Below are positions 1 to 7,413 of a stretch of DNA of 64,000 nt, in pieces. Under the pieces are notes generated by a model. That model saw only the letters and a list, made by a program, of their open reading frames with translations, did not search any database and was not told the origin of the DNA. This DNA is from Elusimicrobiales bacterium (lineage in GTDB: Bacteria; Elusimicrobiota; Elusimicrobia; Elusimicrobiales; Elusimicrobiaceae), in the NCBI GenBank assembly GCA_041651175.1, contig JBAZJT010000006.1, positions 1-64,000 on the forward strand, written 5' to 3'. Position numbers and translations under genes: made by a program. Every line of letters starts with the position of its first letter. Positions within the stretch are counted from its first letter, which is position 1.

Positions 1-161
1 TGATTGAACCGCTTTTGTTGCGTTTTTTTCGTATAAACATCCCCAATTTTACCAGCGGGACACCCAAAATTCAAGCAGCTCTCGTCGGAGTGGGTCTGAA
101 ATTTAACCCCTCCGCACAAGTCAGGAGCTGTGCAGGAAAATCTTTGATTCCGCCAAACTAG
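1..161. other. Non-coding stretch at left window edge
   Basis: No convincing reading frame is visible. It is less GC-rich than the genes around it and contains a loose inverted arrangement (CAGCTCTCG at about 75 against AGGAGCTG at about 124, enclosing GGAGTGGG and CCCCTCCG) that could be a degenerate hairpin or the eroded outer arm of the palindromic element that starts at 162. The left neighbour lies outside the window. Confidence 0.4.
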
Positions 162-346
162 CCGGAAAGTTTCAGTTGGCGCGAGGACCGAGGCGAAAAA
201 GCGCAAAATAATGCCGAACAAAATTATCCGCGTGTGCTCCACGGCGCGAAAGGATAATTTTGTGAAGGCGGCATAAGGCGGTTTTTTGCAAAATCCCCGC
301 AATCCGGCTGAAACATTCAGGCAAATCTTATCCGGGAGCAAGTCTA
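162..346 (+). repeat. Palindromic intergenic element, family A copy 1 with a family C type right end
   Basis: The core 162-321 is 160 bp, bounded by CCGGAAAGTTTCAG and its inverted partner CTGAAACATTCAGG. An internal inverted repeat (ACAAAATTATCC at about 219 against GGATAATTTTGT at about 252) makes a central hairpin. Similar cores occur at 15550, 51546 and 59401. To the right the element continues into TTATCCGGGAGCAAGTCTA (328-346), which differs by one base from the right terminus of the element at 43126-43292. Its last bases provide the TAG stop codon of the GH57 gene. The left outer arm is not recognisable, so this copy looks chimeric or eroded. Confidence 0.8.
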
Positions 347-2335
347 TTTGAAGGCCTTCAACTCAAGTTTGAATGTGTCCGAGGCGCCCGGCGCCAGCTC
401 CGGCCTGCGCAGGCACAGCAGCGCGCTGCCCTGATAAGTGCGCTCCGCCCCGTTTTCGGAAAGCGAGACCGTCTCCAGCGGAAAAGACCACAGCTCCATC
501 CCGGCGGCGCATTTTAGCGAGAGGTTCCCGCAAACCGGGTCGCGGAACTCCGCCTCCGTAACGGCCTCGCGCCGGCCTTTGGGGCAGATTTCCGCGGAGG
601 AGAAGGCAAAGCACAGCTCCGCCCCGAAATGCAGTTTGCGCGGCGCATCCGCCAGATTGGTGATGCGGTAATCCGCGCTCCAGCTTCCGTCGGCGCAGTT
701 GAGCCGTATAACTTTCCCCACCTCCACCGGCGAATGCGCGTCGCCCACCCATACCGCGCCTTTGCGCGACATGGTTACGGTTACAAAACCGTCCTCTTCC
801 GCAACCTCCGCCTGATACTCCCCCAGCACGAAATCGCCCTGCTCGCCATAGGCGGCTTTGGCAAAACCGTCAAGCGCGGTTTCGGGATGTATGAAATGGT
901 CCAGCAGGCACTGCCTTAAATGCCAGTCGTAGCAGAGCATGTCCGCCAGCTGGCGCTGGCGCGCCGCGTTTTTGCCGGAATGGGTTTTGACCGCGCGGTG
1001 GTAGGGCTCCGGCCTGCGGGAGAGGACGTTGCACCAGTTGGCCTCGCCCTCCTTCCAGTCCCACTGCCACAGCGCGCCGCCGCGCGCCGGCGAGAAATTC
1101 CAGTTCCCGCCGCGCGATTCCACGAAAAGCTGCTCTTTGCCGGCATTGTCCCAGTCCTGGCGGAAAATGCGCGGCGGGCCGCCGGTTTCCAGCGCTTTTT
1201 CGGCTTTTATCATGTTGCGGTAATTCTCGGCGCGGATATGCGGCAGGTAGAGCCCGCCGAAAACGCCGTGCCAGTAGCCGCAGTTGCACTGGCTCATCCA
1301 CAGCCGGTCCAGCGCCTGCGCCTTGCCCGGCGCGTCCGACTCGTGAACGCGGCGGCTTACCCGCAGTGTTTTGCGGTACATCCGGTTGGATTCGGGATAT
1401 TTTGACAGGAAATTGCGGAAATAGCCGCCGCGCAGGAAAGCCCTGTCTTTTTCCGGCATGGATTTGTAAAGCCGCTCCAGCTCGGCGGACGGGTCCGGCG
1501 GCAGCGCCCATTGCGAAAGCTCGTGATAGGAAGTGGTGGGCAGATACGCCGCGCCCAGCGGCGCGGACGAAGCCAGCCGTCCGGAAAATGTTTCCGTTTC
1601 CAGCCACTGGGAATTGTTCTCTATCAGCGAGAACATCCGGTCCAGCCAGCCCCTCTTGTAAACGAGGTCCCCTGTTCCGGGCCAGAGGCCGAATTTCTCG
1701 CCGTCGTCGGCCATGACGAAAGCGCAGTCCGTCCCGCGGTATTTTGAAAGGAATTCTATCGTCTTTTCCGGGTCCGCAAAAGGCATGAGGTATCTGAGCC
1801 GGCTGCTGATGGGGAAAACGCGCAGCGGCTTCCCCTGATATTCTGTGATGTAATAGCCGGAGAGTTTGTCCTCCCCTATCCCGGCGGAGAAAAAGTGTAT
1901 GTCGTCCAGCACGGTGTATTCCACGCCGCAGTCATGCAGCTGCCCGGCAAGCTGGGGCTCCCACACGCGCTCGGCCAGCCAGACGCCTTTGGGGGCGATG
2001 CCGAAGCGGCGGCTTACATATTCGCTCATCTTGCCCACCTGGCCGCGCGCATCCGCGTCCGGCAGCAGCGCAAGCACCGGCTCGTAATACCCGCCGGAGA
2101 GAATCTCTATCTGCCCCGGCTGCGCCATTTCGCGCAGTTTGTCCAGATAGTCGGGATGGGCGGTTTCCAGCCAGTCGTAGAGTATGCCGGAAAAGTGCAT
2201 GGAGGTTTTGATTTTCGGATGGCGGCGCAGCACGTCCACAAAGGGGAGGTACGCGCTCTGGTAGGCCTGCTCCAGCACGAAGCCGAAATTGCCCACCGGC
2301 TGGTGATTATGTATTCCGATGATGAGTTTGACCAT
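344..2335 (-). CDS. GH57 family 4-alpha-glucanotransferase / alpha-amylase-like enzyme
   Basis: Cytoplasmic glycoside hydrolase family 57 enzyme expected to transfer or cleave alpha-1,4-glucans. The 663-residue product opens with MVKLIIGIHNHQPVGNF, the typical GH57 first strand. GVWLAERVWEP holds the likely nucleophile Glu122 and VMADDGEKFGLWPG the likely acid at Asp210/211, closely matching the Glu123/Asp214 pair of the Thermococcus litoralis glucanotransferase. A C-terminal all-beta region follows. I chose ATG at 2335 because the family begins there; a TTG at 2362 would add nine residues and overlap the upstream gene. No signal peptide. With glgP (7.4 kb) and the phosphohexomutase (10 kb) it suggests intracellular glycogen turnover. 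It lies last in the pilin/rubredoxin operon, and the stop codon is formed by the adjoining palindromic element. Confidence 0.85.
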   Translation of the reverse strand: MVKLIIGIHNHQPVGNFGFVLEQAYQSAYLPFVDVLRRHPKIKTSMHFSGILYDWLETAHPDYLDKLREMAQPGQIEILSGGYYEPVLALLPDADARGQVGKMSEYVSRRFGIAPKGVWLAERVWEPQLAGQLHDCGVEYTVLDDIHFFSAGIGEDKLSGYYITEYQGKPLRVFPISSRLRYLMPFADPEKTIEFLSKYRGTDCAFVMADDGEKFGLWPGTGDLVYKRGWLDRMFSLIENNSQWLETETFSGRLASSAPLGAAYLPTTSYHELSQWALPPDPSAELERLYKSMPEKDRAFLRGGYFRNFLSKYPESNRMYRKTLRVSRRVHESDAPGKAQALDRLWMSQCNCGYWHGVFGGLYLPHIRAENYRNMIKAEKALETGGPPRIFRQDWDNAGKEQLFVESRGGNWNFSPARGGALWQWDWKEGEANWCNVLSRRPEPYHRAVKTHSGKNAARQRQLADMLCYDWHLRQCLLDHFIHPETALDGFAKAAYGEQGDFVLGEYQAEVAEEDGFVTVTMSRKGAVWVGDAHSPVEVGKVIRLNCADGSWSADYRITNLADAPRKLHFGAELCFAFSSAEICPKGRREAVTEAEFRDPVCGNLSLKCAAGMELWSFPLETVSLSENGAERTYQGSALLCLRRPELAPGASDTFKLELKAFK

Positions 2336-2352
2336 ATTTATATGAGGCTCAA

Positions 2353-2730
2353 TCAGGAGCAATTATCCCATAAATGCGCCGCGCTGGACGAGTAGAAAAC
2401 GGACGGACAGGCGCATGTGGCCGCGTCCACGCGGAAATCCTCGGTGGACGAGACCAGGTCCCATTCAAGCGGCGCGGTATTTGTAAATACCAGCGCAACC
2501 GGAGTAGCGCCGGTCTTGCAGGTGTAGCCGCTGGCCGGCGCGCCCGTTTCCAGCAGGGCCACGGCTTTTGCCAGGCCGGCCTGAATCGGCCCGGCGGCGA
2601 ACAGGGATTTTTCTCCCTCACGGACGGCTGCGGCGGCCCTTATATGCGAATGGAACACCGCCAGCGCCCACAACGACGCCAGCACGAAAGTCATTGCCAG
2701 CACAAAGGCGCTGCCCCTGCGGTTCATCAT
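2353..2730 (-). CDS. PilX-like minor pilin / pilus assembly protein
   Basis: A 125-residue protein starting MMNRRGSAFVLAMTFVLASLWALAVF: a short basic leader followed by one long hydrophobic helix, as in PilX/GspK-type pseudopilins that begin RGxAL. The rest is a small soluble domain with four cysteines (TCKTG, TCACP, DNCS) that could form disulfides outside the cytoplasm. The ATG at 2730 overlaps the stop of the PilW-like gene (ATGA), so the genes are translationally coupled. The product is short for PilX. The call rests on the N-terminus and operon context. Confidence 0.65.
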   Translation of the reverse strand: MMNRRGSAFVLAMTFVLASLWALAVFHSHIRAAAAVREGEKSLFAAGPIQAGLAKAVALLETGAPASGYTCKTGATPVALVFTNTAPLEWDLVSSTEDFRVDAATCACPSVFYSSSAAHLWDNCS

Positions 2731-3206
2731 GGCGCCACCCTGCTCCAGAAGACTTCCAAATTCACCACAGGGTTGGTGGAGGAGGCCACCCCCTGCGAGC
2801 GCAATTCATAGTTCGCGGTGAATTTGGAGTTGTCTATCACAGGCGAGCAGGAAAAAGAGCCCACCTGATTTGCCACCGTCATGGTGGTGGCTGAGATTTC
2901 CTCATAACGCAGCAACCGGCCCGTGGTGGCGCCCTCCTGAAGCTCCAAAGTGTATGTTATACTGTGCCCGCCGGAGGGGTTTATGACGAAATAGCCGCTT
3001 TCGTCATGGCTTTCCACATCCGTGGCCGCCTTCATATCGCGCGCCAGCCAGGCGCGCGCGGCCAGGCTTTCGCGCAGAGTGCGCGAGCGTTCCAGCATAT
3101 ACGCGGTCTGCTTGCGCGAGGTTATCCACGCGCTGCTGAAGCTGGACGCAAACACCATGAACAGCGCGCCGGCCACCAGCATTTCCAACGTGGTCATCCC
3201 TTTCAT
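2727..3206 (-). CDS. PilW/GspJ-like minor pilin
   Basis: A 159-residue prepilin-like protein. MKGMTTLEMLVAGALFMVF gives a very short leader, a prepilin peptidase site after Gly3 with Glu at position 5 of the mature protein, then a hydrophobic helix. The globular part has no motif I can assign. I chose ATG at 3206 because the upstream in-frame extension lacks pilin features and overlaps the next gene; 3206 gives an ATGA overlap with the PilV-like gene. Probably a minor pilin that primes pilus or pseudopilus assembly at the inner membrane. Confidence 0.75.
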   Translation of the reverse strand: MKGMTTLEMLVAGALFMVFASSFSSAWITSRKQTAYMLERSRTLRESLAARAWLARDMKAATDVESHDESGYFVINPSGGHSITYTLELQEGATTGRLLRYEEISATTMTVANQVGSFSCSPVIDNSKFTANYELRSQGVASSTNPVVNLEVFWSRVAP

Positions 3207-3514
3207 TGGCAGGGGTCCGTGCTGCCGGGAAGCGGGTCCAACGTTATGTGCACAGAGGCGGAGGAGGGGTATGTTTCCGCGGAAGTTATGGCGGCCCGGC
3301 ATTTATCCGGCCTGGGATGCTGCGAAGAGTATATCACCGCCGTAACCGCCGTGTCATTGCTTTCCGGGACCAGCACCACCTGCTGGCTGGAACTTTCCAC
3401 CCAATGCAATTGCTTCACGCCGTTGACGGTGATGACTCCAAGCCCCGCTATGGCGATGAATATCAGGGTGATGGCAACCTCCACCTCCACCAGCGTGAAG
3501 CCAGCCGCTCTCAT
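3203..3514 (-). CDS. PilV/GspI-like minor pilin
   Basis: A 103-residue prepilin: MRAAGFTLVEVEVAITLIFIAIAGLGVI carries the classical cleavage motif (G/FTLVE) and hydrophobic N-terminal helix. The small C-terminal domain holds two cysteines (KCRAA, DPCQ). Its ATG overlaps the stop of the upstream flavin reductase-rubredoxin gene and its own stop overlaps the PilW-like start, so four genes form one coupled unit. The class (PilV/GspI) is inferred from size and order. Confidence 0.75.
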   Translation of the reverse strand: MRAAGFTLVEVEVAITLIFIAIAGLGVITVNGVKQLHWVESSSQQVVLVPESNDTAVTAVIYSSQHPRPDKCRAAITSAETYPSSASVHITLDPLPGSTDPCQ

Positions 3515-4203
3515 TGAGGCTCGAATTCGCCTTTGCCGACACCGCAGACGGGGCAGACCCAGTCCTCCGGCAGTTTGGAAAAAGCCGTGCCGGGCGCTAT
3601 ATTATGCTCCGGGTCCCCCTCTGCGGGATCGTAAATGTATCCGCACACTTTGCAGACGTATTTTTCCATATGGCTCTCCTTTTCCGGCGCGGGGACATGC
3701 CATGTCGTGGCCGCGCGCGGCGTTTTTCCGCGCAGGACGCGCCGGTAGTAGTCGTATGTCAGCGGCCTGCCCTCTCCCAGCTTTTCGCCGGCAACCGCTT
3801 CGCCGGCGAAAAGCGTATGCGTCCCCAAATCCAGGGTATGGCTTACCCGGACCTCAAATACGGACAGCGCGTGTTCCGGCGCGAGCGGCGCGCCGGTAAC
3901 ACCGTCCCGGCATTTGGCCTGCGCGAACTTATCCGTGTCCCGGCAGGAACGGAAGCCGAACAGCCCGATATAGGACATGGGCGTGTCCTCTGCCAGAACG
4001 GAAACGGCGAACACCCCGCTTTTCGCTATAAGCCCGTGGGTGAAATTGCCCTTGTTGACGCAGGCGGCGACGCGCGGCGGCTCCGCCGTGGTCTGAAAAA
4101 CCGTGTTTGTCAGCTGGCCGCCCCGCCTGCCTTCATGCGCGGAGGAGACTATATACAGCCCGTATGAAATATCGGCCAGCGCGGCCGGCAGCATGTCAGC
4201 CAT
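3511..4203 (-). CDS. Flavin reductase-rubredoxin fusion (high-molecular-weight rubredoxin type)
   Basis: A 230-residue cytoplasmic redox protein. Residues 1 to about 165 resemble the FMN-binding split-barrel flavin reductase family (N-terminus MLPAALADISYGLYIVSSA, then QTTAEPPRVAACVNKGNFTH). Residues about 180-230 are a rubredoxin with the two iron-binding pairs CKVCGY and CPVCG. This is the layout of Hrb, which in anaerobes passes electrons from NADH to flavodiiron proteins for O2 or NO detoxification. It is the first gene of the minus-strand unit, and its TGA overlaps the ATG of a pilin gene. No flavodiiron protein is in the window. Confidence 0.85.
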   Translation of the reverse strand: MADMLPAALADISYGLYIVSSAHEGRRGGQLTNTVFQTTAEPPRVAACVNKGNFTHGLIAKSGVFAVSVLAEDTPMSYIGLFGFRSCRDTDKFAQAKCRDGVTGAPLAPEHALSVFEVRVSHTLDLGTHTLFAGEAVAGEKLGEGRPLTYDYYRRVLRGKTPRAATTWHVPAPEKESHMEKYVCKVCGYIYDPAEGDPEHNIAPGTAFSKLPEDWVCPVCGVGKGEFEPQ

Positions 4204-4242
4204 AAACCCATTCTACAAAAACTTTGCTATCATATTACGTCA

Positions 4243-5484
4243 ATGAAAAAGCACGTTTCCGCAATAGGCTGGGGGTTTGCCACCAAGGGCATCACATTCC
4301 TGCTGTTTTACGCGTTGCAGATTTTCCTGGTGAGAAAACTTCCGGTAAGCGTCTACGGGGTGTGGAGCCTGTTTTATTCGGCATTCATAGTGTCGCTTTT
4401 CATTTCGGAATGCGGAATCAACTCGTCCGCCCGCAAGTATATAGCCGAACACGCCGAAACCGGCTGCGCCGGAGCCGTCATGTCCGCCTCGTTCAGGCTG
4501 AGGCTGGCCGCCAGCGCGATATTCGGCGCGGCGATTGCTCTGGCCGCGCATCCGCTGGCCGCGCTGCTGGGCCATGAGGAACTGGCGCCGCTGTTCCGGG
4601 TGGCGGGCCCCATGCTGTTTCTGGCGGGAATTGTGGAATATTACAAGTCCGTGTTCATCGGCATGAGGCGGATTAACCTCAATTTCTGGCTTAACGCCGC
4701 GGAGCATGGCGCCAAGCTGGCGCTGGGCGCGGCAGCGGTGTATATGGCGGTGAAGCTCCCCCTGGGGCTGGCAGGCTCTTTCACCGCGGCTTTGGCCGTG
4801 GCCGCCACGGCGGGATTTTTCATGGAACGGGCGGTGGAACACCCCTCCGCGGACGGGCTGCCTCCCAAAATGGAAGGCCGGCTGATGCGCTATGCGCTGC
4901 CGCTTTTCATCTACAGCGCGCTTGTGACCGCCATGCTGGAGGCGGATACCCTCATTCTGGGCGCGCTGAAGGGCGCGGAGGCGGCGGGGCTCTACAACGC
5001 CGCCAAGCAGATAGTGGCCAAGGGGCCGCATATAGCCGTGGCCATCGGGATGGGGGTGATGCCGGCTTTCGCCCGGCTGGCCGCGCACAACCGGGACGAG
5101 ATGCGGCGGCTGTTCAACCAGCTTATGCTGCTTAACACGGCGGTAATCGGCACGGTGGCGCTGGTAATTGCGCTTTTCGGCGATAAAATACTGCTTATTC
5201 TTTACGGCGCGAAATGCCTGCCCGCCGCGCCGGCTTTCAGAATGCTGTCGGTTTTCCTGCTGGCGGCGTCCTATGCGACATTCCTTGTGAATTTCCTTGA
5301 ATATCAGGGCAAGGCGTGGCGGATAGCGTTCAACATAACCGTCGCCCTGGGCATAGACGCGGCCATGCTGGCGGTTCTTGCCCCGCGCCTGGGCGGGCTG
5401 GGCGCGGCTATGTCGCTGTCGGCGGGGTTTGCGGTTTTCGCCGCGCTGTGCTGGCGCGATGTAAAGAAATCGCTGGAGGCGTGA
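4243..5484 (+). CDS. Polysaccharide flippase (MATE/Wzx-like)
   Basis: A 413-residue integral membrane protein with about a dozen hydrophobic segments, resembling the polysaccharide biosynthesis/Wzx flippase superfamily. The N-terminus (KGITFLLFYALQIFLVRKLPVS followed by VYGVWSLFYS) is typical: amphipathic start, then YG-type motif after the first helix. It probably moves lipid-linked glycans across the inner membrane. It diverges from the rubredoxin fusion with only 39 bp between. No clear Shine-Dalgarno precedes the ATG. The next gene starts 3 bp after its stop. No glycosyltransferases lie alongside, so the substrate is unknown; the TMTC-like array at 20-29 kb may use the same lipid-linked sugar pool (inference). 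Confidence 0.75.
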   Translation: MKKHVSAIGWGFATKGITFLLFYALQIFLVRKLPVSVYGVWSLFYSAFIVSLFISECGINSSARKYIAEHAETGCAGAVMSASFRLRLAASAIFGAAIALAAHPLAALLGHEELAPLFRVAGPMLFLAGIVEYYKSVFIGMRRINLNFWLNAAEHGAKLALGAAAVYMAVKLPLGLAGSFTAALAVAATAGFFMERAVEHPSADGLPPKMEGRLMRYALPLFIYSALVTAMLEADTLILGALKGAEAAGLYNAAKQIVAKGPHIAVAIGMGVMPAFARLAAHNRDEMRRLFNQLMLLNTAVIGTVALVIALFGDKILLILYGAKCLPAAPAFRMLSVFLLAASYATFLVNFLEYQGKAWRIAFNITVALGIDAAMLAVLAPRLGGLGAAMSLSAGFAVFAALCWRDVKKSLEA

Positions 5485-5486
5485 AA

Positions 5487-6023
5487 ATGGCTGTCATAAC
5501 GGAAGAGCACCTCAGGGAGCAGACGCTGAAGCTGGCGGCGCAGAAAATGCTGCTTGCCGCGCGCACCGCGCCCAAGGCCCGCGGGACAGACAACATAATA
5601 TGCGCCGTGATTGACGGCCCCGACATCGCCCGCCTCGCGGACAAGATGGAGGAGCTGGGCCGCCGGCAGAACCGGCAGTTCATGCTGCGCGACGCCTCCA
5701 ACATCCGCCGGCACGCCGGCGCCGTTGTGCTGATAGGCAGCAAAATCGCGCCGCTGGGCCTTGACTGCGGTTTTTGCGGCTGGCCCACCTGCGCGGAAAA
5801 GGAAACGCATCCCGCCGCGCCCTGCGCCTTCAACACCGGGGATCTGGGGATAGCGGTGGGTTCCGCCGCCTGCGCCGCAGCCGACTTCCGGGCCGACAAC
5901 CGCATCATGCTAAGCGCGGGCCGCGCCGCCGCGGAGCTGGGGCTGCTGGGACCGGAGGCGAAAATAATATACGGCATTCCGCTGTCGGCAACCGGAAAAA
6001 ACCCGTTTTTTGACAGGGCGTGA
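5487..6023 (+). CDS. DUF2148-type ferredoxin domain protein
   Basis: A 178-residue soluble protein. The central segment CGFCGWPTC followed by PCAFNTGDLGIAVGSAAC supplies at least four cysteines in the arrangement of the DUF2148 family, thought to bind an iron-sulfur cluster. The reaction is unknown. I chose the ATG at 5487, 3 bp after the flippase stop; a longer upstream frame merely reads through the flippase gene. Its TGA overlaps the ATG of the TPR gene downstream, so the run 4243-9962 looks like one transcription unit. Confidence 0.7.
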   Translation: MAVITEEHLREQTLKLAAQKMLLAARTAPKARGTDNIICAVIDGPDIARLADKMEELGRRQNRQFMLRDASNIRRHAGAVVLIGSKIAPLGLDCGFCGWPTCAEKETHPAAPCAFNTGDLGIAVGSAACAAADFRADNRIMLSAGRAAAELGLLGPEAKIIYGIPLSATGKNPFFDRA

Positions 6024-7030
6024 TGCGCATTCTGGCTATACTGACCGCGCTCTGCGCCGCCGCTCTGGCGGCGGAGCAGGGCTTTGAACAACTGCTTGCC
6101 GGGGCGGACAAATCCGGCAATTACAAAATCAAGGCGGATTACTACAAACGCGCGCTGGAAAGCTGGAAGGACGGCAGGGATTCCAAGTCCCGCAAAGCCG
6201 TGGCGCACGAGCGGCTGGCAGTGTGCTATCTGGCCCTGGGCCGCGCCGGCGAGGCGCAGAACCAGATGAATTTCGCCCTCGCGCTGGATTCGGCCTCGGC
6301 GGGGGCGCATATAACCATGTCCCAGGTGCTGCTGATGCAGGGCAACTGCGCCGGCGCGCTGAAAGAGACCGACGCCGCCCTCGCGCTGGCGCCGTCGTCG
6401 CAGCGGGCGGCGCTGTATTTCCGACGCGGGGCCGTCAATTCCAACTGCGCCAGAAACGACCCCGCCGCGCTGGACGATCTGGCCTCCGCCGTCGCCGTGG
6501 CAAGGCAGACAGGGCAGAACGGGGCGGCGCGCAAAAGCCTCATCCGCAGCGGCGCGATAAAATGCCGCCGCGGCGACTTCGCGCAGGGCGAGGCGGACCT
6601 GGCCGGCGCGCGGCGCATTCCGCAATCCGGCCCGCGCGAGGATATGCTGGAACTGGGCAAATGCCGCCAGCGGCAGCGCAAAAACGACAAGGCGCTGGAG
6701 GACTATTCGGCTTTCATAGCCTCCGCCGGAAAAGCGCATCCCCGGCTGGCGGAAGCGCGCTGCCGCCGCGGCGAAATCCGGCTGGAAGCGGGCGACACCG
6801 CCCGCGCGCTTGACGATTTCTCCGCCGGGCTGCGCGCCGCCATCAAGGCGGAGGCCGCCCCCAAACCCCCGCTGGAGGACGCGGATTCGGCCTACGACAT
6901 GGCGCTCTGCCACCGCCTCCGCGCGCGCATTTACGAGCGCCGGGGCGACAGGCTGTTCGCCCGCCAGGATTACGAGGAGGCGTGCAGGCTCGGCTCCGCG
7001 CGGGACTGCAAAAAGGCGGGGAAAAGATGA
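6023..7030 (+). CDS. Exported TPR-repeat protein
   Basis: About 335 residues with an N-terminal signal peptide (MRILAILTALCAAALAAEQ) and helical repeats throughout that read as TPR units (for example RAGEAQNQMNFALALDSASAG, then GNCAGALKETDAALALAP). The C-terminal repeat RQDYEEACRLGSARDCKKAG is Sel1/TPR-like. Likely a periplasmic scaffold with no enzymatic motif. A GTG at 6020 is an alternative start one codon earlier. The ATG at 6023 overlaps the upstream stop; the stop overlaps the next gene. Confidence 0.65.
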   Translation: MRILAILTALCAAALAAEQGFEQLLAGADKSGNYKIKADYYKRALESWKDGRDSKSRKAVAHERLAVCYLALGRAGEAQNQMNFALALDSASAGAHITMSQVLLMQGNCAGALKETDAALALAPSSQRAALYFRRGAVNSNCARNDPAALDDLASAVAVARQTGQNGAARKSLIRSGAIKCRRGDFAQGEADLAGARRIPQSGPREDMLELGKCRQRQRKNDKALEDYSAFIASAGKAHPRLAEARCRRGEIRLEAGDTARALDDFSAGLRAAIKAEAAPKPPLEDADSAYDMALCHRLRARIYERRGDRLFARQDYEEACRLGSARDCKKAGKR

Positions 7031-7413
7031 AGCTCCTGCTGCTTGCGGCCGCGCTGGCCTGCGCCGCCGAGACGCCGGTGAAAAATCTGGCGTCCGCGCC
7101 CGCTAAATATTATGATAAGCCTTTATGCGTGCGCGGCAGGGCCGCGGATGTGCGCCGCATTTCCGCGCCGGACGGCAGCTACGACGTTTTTACCATACGC
7201 TCCGGCGCGGCGGAAATAGAAGCCGTGGCCCCCAGCGCCGAAGCGGCAACAGGCGGCATAATCGCCTGCGGCGTGTTCAAGAGCGCGCTGCTGGTGGGCC
7301 CGCTCAGGCTTGATGATGTTCTTGTGGCCGGCAGCATAACAAAACTGGCGGAAACCGCCGCCGGCAAACCCGGCGCGAAACGGAAACATAAAAAGAGAGG
7401 ACGCAAACCATGA
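7027..7413 (+). CDS. Small exported protein of unknown function, possible OB-fold
   Basis: A 128-residue product with a short signal peptide (MKLLLLAAALACAAE), a beta-rich body (KPLCVRGRAADVRR, GSYDVFTIRSGAAEIEAVAP, GIIACGVFKSALLVGPLRLDDVLVAGSI) and a very basic tail (KRKHKKRGRKP). The strand pattern, including a VRGxAADVR first strand, is reminiscent of OB-fold proteins, but I cannot assign a family. Coupled at both ends: it starts inside the TPR gene and stops inside the glgP start region. Confidence 0.5.
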   Translation: MKLLLLAAALACAAETPVKNLASAPAKYYDKPLCVRGRAADVRRISAPDGSYDVFTIRSGAAEIEAVAPSAEAATGGIIACGVFKSALLVGPLRLDDVLVAGSITKLAETAAGKPGAKRKHKKRGRKP

